Shown here one piece after another: positions 62,316 to 64,000 of a stretch of DNA of 64,000 nucleotides. The position numbers and the translations under genes were made by a program. The number at the start of each line of letters is the position of its first letter. Positions within the stretch are counted from its first letter, which is position 1. Below the pieces are notes generated by a model. That model worked only from the letters and a program-made list of their open reading frames with translations, was not told where the DNA came from and ran no database searches. The DNA comes from DASSUW01 sp963830725 (lineage in GTDB: Bacteria; Actinomycetota; Thermoleophilia; Solirubrobacterales; Solirubrobacteraceae), in contig CAWHNO010000015.1 of the NCBI GenBank assembly GCA_963830725.1, positions 62,001 to 126,000 on the forward strand, written 5' to 3'.

Positions 62316-62668
62316 GCGGGCAGGATATCTGCGATCCCCGCGGCCGAGAGCTCGGCCTTGGGGAGGAACCCGCGCGCGGGCGTCCTGGCGAGGCAGGGAC
62401 CGTAGTCGCTGGCCTCTCGGCTCGAGGTGAGCACGACCGCCGGCATCACGTCGTAGCCGGAGAGCCGCTCGGCGACCTCGAAGCCGTCGATGTCGGGCAG
62501 CTGGACGTCGAGCAGGATGACCTCGGGGCGCAGTTCGCGCGCCCGGTCCAGCGCACTCATCCCGTCCTCGGCCTCGCCCACGACCACATAGCCCTCGAGC
62601 TCGAGCAGCCGGCGGGCGGCGGCCCGGAAGCCCGGGTGATCGTCGACGATGAGGACGGTTGCAGCCAT
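62312..62668 (-). CDS. Receiver-only response regulator
   Basis: 118 residues from ATG at 62668 (longer in-frame start at 62704). Single CheY-like receiver: VLIVDDHPGFRAAARRLLEL with acidic pair, phosphoacceptor Asp in EVILLDVQLPDIDG near residue 53, Thr/Ser in AVVLTSSREASDYG, and Lys in GFLPKAEL. No output domain, so it may act by protein-protein contact or in a phosphorelay. The stop overlaps the GH4 start; no histidine kinase is adjacent. Confidence 0.88.
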   Translation of the reverse strand: MAATVLIVDDHPGFRAAARRLLELEGYVVVGEAEDGMSALDRARELRPEVILLDVQLPDIDGFEVAERLSGYDVMPAVVLTSSREASDYGPCLARTPARGFLPKAELSAAGIADILPA

Positions 62669-62752
62669 AGGAAGAGTTTCGTGACCGGTAGCCGTATCCC
62701 CCATGGAGTCACCCTGTGAACCAAAGGTCGGGCAACCGCACCTTCTGACAGC

Positions 62753-63879
62753 ATGTCTGCACCCGTGACGGCGCCCGGTCCGTCAGCCGTTCTCGCCTGG
62801 CGCGCGCAGCGCCAGCACCTCGCGGCTCGGGCACCTCGTGACGATGCGCTCGATGTCGTGCGGGACATCAGCGGTCTGCACGCCCAGCTTACGAGCTCGG
62901 CCGAGTTCACCCTGTGGGCACGGGTCGACCGGCTCGAGCGCGACGCTGTCTCGCGCGCCCTGTGGGAGGACCGGACGCTGGTCAAGACCTGGGCGATGCG
63001 CGGCACGCTGCACCTGATGCCCGCCGACGAGCTGCGGCTGTGGGTCGGCGCCCAGAGCGCGCTGAAGCCGCGCCACCACGGCGGGGCGTGGCTGCGTCAC
63101 CACGGCCTGACACGCGAGCAGGCGGAAGCGATGCTCGACGCGATCCCGGTGGCGCTCGACGGCCGACAACTCACGCGCGAGGAGCTCGCCGCCGAGGTGG
63201 CGCGAGTGACCGGGGATCGAGGGGCTCGACGACAAGCTCAAGGGCGGCTTCGGCGACCTGCTCAAGCCGGCGGCGTTCCGCGGCGACCTCTGTTTCGCGC
63301 CCCCCGACGGCCGGCGCGTGCGTTTCGCGCGGCCCGATCAGTGGCTCGGCCCGTGGGAGCCGATGGCGACGGACGAGGCGACGCTCGAGGTCGCGCGCCG
63401 ATACCTGGCGCGCTACGGCCCCGCCACCCGCGACATGTTGGCGCGCTGGTTCGGGATGCCCTCGCCCGCCGAGGCCGGCCGCTGGCTGAAGCGGCTCGGC
63501 GACGAAGCGGTGGAGCTCGACGGCTCCTACCTGCTCGCCGCCGACGCCGACGCGCTCGCATCGGCGGAGCCGACCGGCGCGGTGCGGCTCCTGCCGGCCT
63601 TCGACCAGTACGTGGTCGCCGCGCCGCGGGACGACGACGATGTGGTCGATCCGGCCCATCGCGTGCGCGTGTACCGCCCGCAGGCGTTGGCTGTCGCCGG
63701 TACTGCTCGTCGACGGCCGCGTGATCGGCGTCTGGTCGCACGAGCGCAAGGGCGAGCGGCTGATCGTCGAGGTCGAACCGTTCGGGCGGCCGACCCGTGC
63801 CGAGCGCGCCGGCCTGCAGACCGAGGCGGAGGCGCTCGCCCGCTTCCTCGGCGGCGAGCTCGAGCTGAGCCTGTCATAG
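62753..63879 (+). pseudogene. Winged-helix DNA-binding protein (HTH_42/YcaQ-like), two insertions
   Basis: ATG at 62753. RDISGLHAQLTSSAEFTLWA and LVKTWAMRGTLHLMPADELR are characteristic of the HTH_42 family, which includes DNA glycosylases of the AlkZ/YcaQ type and uncharacterised winged-helix proteins. After one extra G near 63217 the frame continues as LDDKLKGGFGDLLKPAAFRG and TGAVRLLPAFDQYVVAAPRD; after one extra C near 63692 it ends WLSPVLLVDGRVIGVWSHE. Corrected length 374. The Q-x-Q or Q-x-D catalytic motif of AlkZ is not certain here. Likely sequence error. Confidence 0.8.
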
Positions 63880-63890
63880 GCTGGGAAGAC

Positions 63891-64000
63891 GTGGCACGGC
63901 TCAAGATCGCTTACATCGGCGGCGGATCGACCCGCGCGGCGGGCACGATGGCCAGCTTCATCGAGCACGGCGAGAACTTCACCGGATCCGAGATCGTCCT
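63891..64000 (+). CDS. Start of a second GH4-family glycosidase (partial)
   Basis: GTG at 63891, 11 bp after the winged-helix stop. The 36 visible residues begin ARLKIAYIGGGSTRAAGTMA, the NAD-binding Rossmann start of GH4 enzymes with the GGGSxR pattern of phospho-glycosidases and alpha-galactosidases. The rest lies outside the window. Opposite strand to the GH4 gene at 61000-62315. Confidence 0.7.
   Translation, partial: MARLKIAYIGGGSTRAAGTMASFIEHGENFTGSEIV

Overview
The window is high-GC DNA with dense, short-spaced genes and many GTG/TTG starts. It looks like an actinobacterium of the Thermoleophilia/Solirubrobacterales type. Supporting signs are the secreted collagen-like protein whose N-terminus (SLSYANVMSTIAVFLALGGG) is typical of that group, the ECF41-type sigma factor, the BTAD/AAA regulator and many secreted proteins with R-rich signal peptides. 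The lineage call is inference from gene style. I saw no rRNA, tRNA, CRISPR array or intact insertion sequence.

Layout. 1-8.7 kb: an arginine-deiminase region, with an NhaC-family antiporter (cut by the window edge) divergent from arcA-arcB-arcC, a P2-type cation ATPase and a small membrane protein, then a PPK2 polyphosphate kinase. 8.7-16.8 kb: PhzF-like isomerase, nucleoside deaminase, secreted alpha/beta hydrolase, small membrane proteins, a collagen-like secreted protein and a secreted GH15 glucoamylase. 16.8-24.6 kb: MscL with a C-terminal zinc ribbon, a holin-like DUF1469 protein, a decayed gvpK, a Sel1/TPR protein, two cupins, a beta-propeller-like membrane-anchored protein, a VOC protein and an enoyl-CoA hydratase. 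24.6-33.5 kb: a cyclase-YHS fusion, then a minus-strand run of DsbA, VKOR, [NiFe]-hydrogenase small and large subunits and the hydrogenase maturation peptidase; a DUF1835 protein; an ECF41 sigma factor. 33.6-42.4 kb: DHH/CBS/DRTGG pyrophosphatase, a truncated AMP ligase abutting a truncated LuxR regulator, broken alpha/beta hydrolase, secreted glycosidase-like protein, LysR, orphan branched-chain amino-acid-type binding lipoprotein, secreted EEP-family protein. 42.4-50 kb: a predicted copper-radical (galactose-oxidase-like) enzyme, SUI1/YciH, M43 and M36 metallopeptidases. 50-56.4 kb: BTAD/AAA regulator, alpha-glucan phosphorylase, EVE-like protein, an inverted-repeat element and an aldo/keto reductase. 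57.4-59.8 kb: ArsR-SRPBCC-DHFR-like operon with a visible operator. 59.8-64 kb: cupin, PfkB sugar kinase, GH4 glycosidase, receiver-only response regulator, winged-helix protein and the start of a second GH4 gene.

How the parts fit. ArcA-ArcB-ArcC would turn arginine into ornithine, CO2, ammonia and ATP; the co-directional ATPase is a plausible consumer of that ATP and the NhaC protein a plausible exchanger, while PPK2 links nucleotides to polyphosphate. The DsbA/VKOR pair upstream of the hydrogenase is a complete disulfide-forming module. GlgP, glucoamylase, PfkB and two GH4 enzymes point to active glucan and glycoside use.

Caveat on quality. Nine reading frames in this window are broken by single-base indels, nearly all +1 insertions, and removing them restores full-length family members. 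This pattern fits uncorrected sequence errors better than true gene decay, so frameshifted genes are described as if potentially intact. The gvpK remnant, the AMP-ligase/LuxR junction and the degenerate hydrolase near 10.6 kb look like genuine decay.
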